Shown: piece after piece, positions 15,344 through 16,408 of the stretch
Position numbering within the stretch: position 1 is the stretch's first letter
Layout: every line of letters starts with the position of its first letter
Assembly: GCA_016256075.1 (NCBI GenBank)
Contig: SDVU01000261.1
Coordinates: forward strand, 1-16,408
Reading direction: 5' to 3'
DNA: 16,408 nt
Source of the DNA: Dictyocoela muelleri
Lineage: Eukaryota > Microsporidia
Notes under the pieces: generated by a model
The model's database searches: none
The model's input: the letters and a program-made list of their open reading frames with translations, nothing else
Told to the model about the DNA's origin: nothing
Made by a program: the position numbers and the translations under genes

Positions 15344-16246
15344 ATGGTTGCATCACATTTTTATAAATTTAAAATATTCCATGATCAAGATAGTGCCATT
15401 ATTTTTCTTAAAAAAATCCAGGAAATAAAAGAAATAATCAAATGCAGTCGATGTGAACATAAAGTTCGCTTAAAAAAATAATGATAAAAGGAGTTGATCA
15501 ATATATATATATATCGGTGCACTACAAAAGGTTTTGGTTCTGAAAAAAACATACTAAGTTCATCAATATTCCGATATACAAAACTTGATCTTCCAACGTT
15601 GCTTTTTAGTGTTTTTCTTGCCATTAATAACACTCCTAACCATTTATATAATCAATTATTTTAAATAGGAGAAAAGACATATATTTCAATAAAAAAAAAT
15701 TAACAGAAATATATTCAATACTCATTAGAAACAATGAAAAAATTGGGGCAAAGGTATATATGTAGAAATTGATTAAATTGTTTTTTCGAGGCAAGGGAAT
15801 GCCAGATCACCTTCTTCTGCCGATGACAATCTCCCTGGTACTATTTGGTTGGTTGGTGCTATTGAGCGTGATAATATAAGAAGATTTTAGATGAAAATTG
15901 TGCCGGATAGAACTATATCAACATTAACAGAATTTTTAAAAAATACATTAAACCTGGAACAATTGTTGTGACGTATGGTCATCAATCCTATCCTTGTGAA
16001 GTAAGGAATAATGGGATGGAACATATAATAGTTCCTCATGTTAAGGGTTTCGTAAATAGTGACGGTGAAACAACCAATAAAATTGAAAATTTATGGAGTC
16101 ATTAAAAAGCTGAAATAAGAAAAGAAAATGGCGTTCAATTTGAGAATATTAAAGAATTTTTGGTTAAATTTGTCTTCAAAAAAACATATATTACGGGTTC
16201 AGATACAAAAAAACATTTTCTGTTTTTAAAAGAATACTACAGATAG
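15344..16246 (+). pseudogene. Merlin / ISXO2-like transposase, relic 2
   Basis: The ATG at 15344 has CCC two bases upstream (CCCttATG). It opens MVASHFYKFKIFHDQDSAI and a zinc-ribbon CSRC (about 15443-15455), ending at TAA 15479-15481. Homology returns in another frame as RCTTKGFGSEKNILSSSIF (from about 15515), then from about 15810 as NLPGTIWLVGAIERDN, closed by TAG near 15888. A further frame gives GTIVVTYGHQSYP, in which the usual second Asp is Tyr, then KGFVNSDGETTNKIENLWSH, a stop, and KAEIRKENGVQFENIKEFLV down to a TAG at 16244-16246 that may be the original end. The pre-catalytic region carrying the first Asp is not recognisable. It is inactive, and its residues differ from relic 1 and from the 10906 copy, so three subfamilies are represented. 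Confidence 0.88.
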
Positions 16247-16277
16247 TTTTCAAACTTAATCAGATAAATTATTAGTT

Positions 16278-16408
16278 ATATTTTATATTTTATATTTTAT
16301 ATTTTATATTTTATATTTTATATTTTATATTTTATATTTTATATTTTATATTTTATATTTTATATTTTATATTTTATATTTTATATTTTATATTTTATAT
16401 TTTATATT
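16278..16408. repeat. (ATATTTT)n satellite at the window end
   Basis: Nearly nineteen uninterrupted 7 bp units run to the last base. The purity and the fact that the window stops inside it suggest an assembly edge; the real array may be longer. Confidence 0.95.

Noticed and set aside
15385-15633. 82-codon open frame on the minus strand
   Set aside because: It is antisense to the zinc-ribbon region of Merlin relic 2, whose conserved residues are on the plus strand.

Overview
The window looks like a piece of a large, repeat-rich microsporidian genome; the long low-complexity (Asn/Asp) insert in a housekeeping protein and the many ISXO2-type transposases bring Hamiltosporidium or a relative to mind, but the species is inference. 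Supporting signs: very high A+T, intronless and shortened eukaryotic genes (an ABCG half-transporter and a reduced delta subunit of the COPI coat), a CCC or GGG motif placed just before start codons, and decayed Merlin (IS1595/ISXO2-like) and Tc1/mariner (IS630-like) DNA transposons.

Only two well-supported host genes are present: an ABCG transporter at 1633-3384 (minus) and a delta-COP gene at 8473-9801 (plus). A third, small membrane-protein gene at 13564-13803 (plus) is plausible. Tandem arrays lie before (14 bp unit), inside (15 bp unit) and just after (15 bp unit) the delta-COP gene, and an 18 bp unit array precedes the small gene.

Most of the rest is mobile DNA. Five copies plus one short scrap of a ~450 bp repeat (3851-4302, 7129-7578, 7962-8160, 12753-13221, 13946-14352; scrap at 1333-1375) begin with a tRNA-like head carrying RNA polymerase III A and B boxes. 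One copy is flanked by a perfect 15 bp direct repeat. I read this as a tRNA-derived SINE family. One full copy sits in the middle of a 1.3 kb palindromic Tc1/mariner-like foldback element (6654-7959) whose arms carry arrays of a 22 bp unit and whose ends (TA then CAGGG) match the left end of a broken transposon at 10169. A different Tc1/mariner transposase relic abuts it (5640-6628).

At 10557-12143 a Merlin transposase relic lies between two ~300 bp palindromes that share ~110 bp arms but have unrelated palindromic cores. The right end holds two more Merlin relics head to tail (14566-15265 and 15344-16246), the first cut off at a 48 bp perfect-type palindrome, and the window ends in an (ATATTTT)n array that is probably a contig edge.

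The most interesting items are the SINE family, the twin palindromes around the Merlin transposase, and the foldback element built from an inverted copy of a transposon's 5' end. I saw no retrovirus-like or capsid-bearing element, no rRNA and no free-standing tRNA gene.
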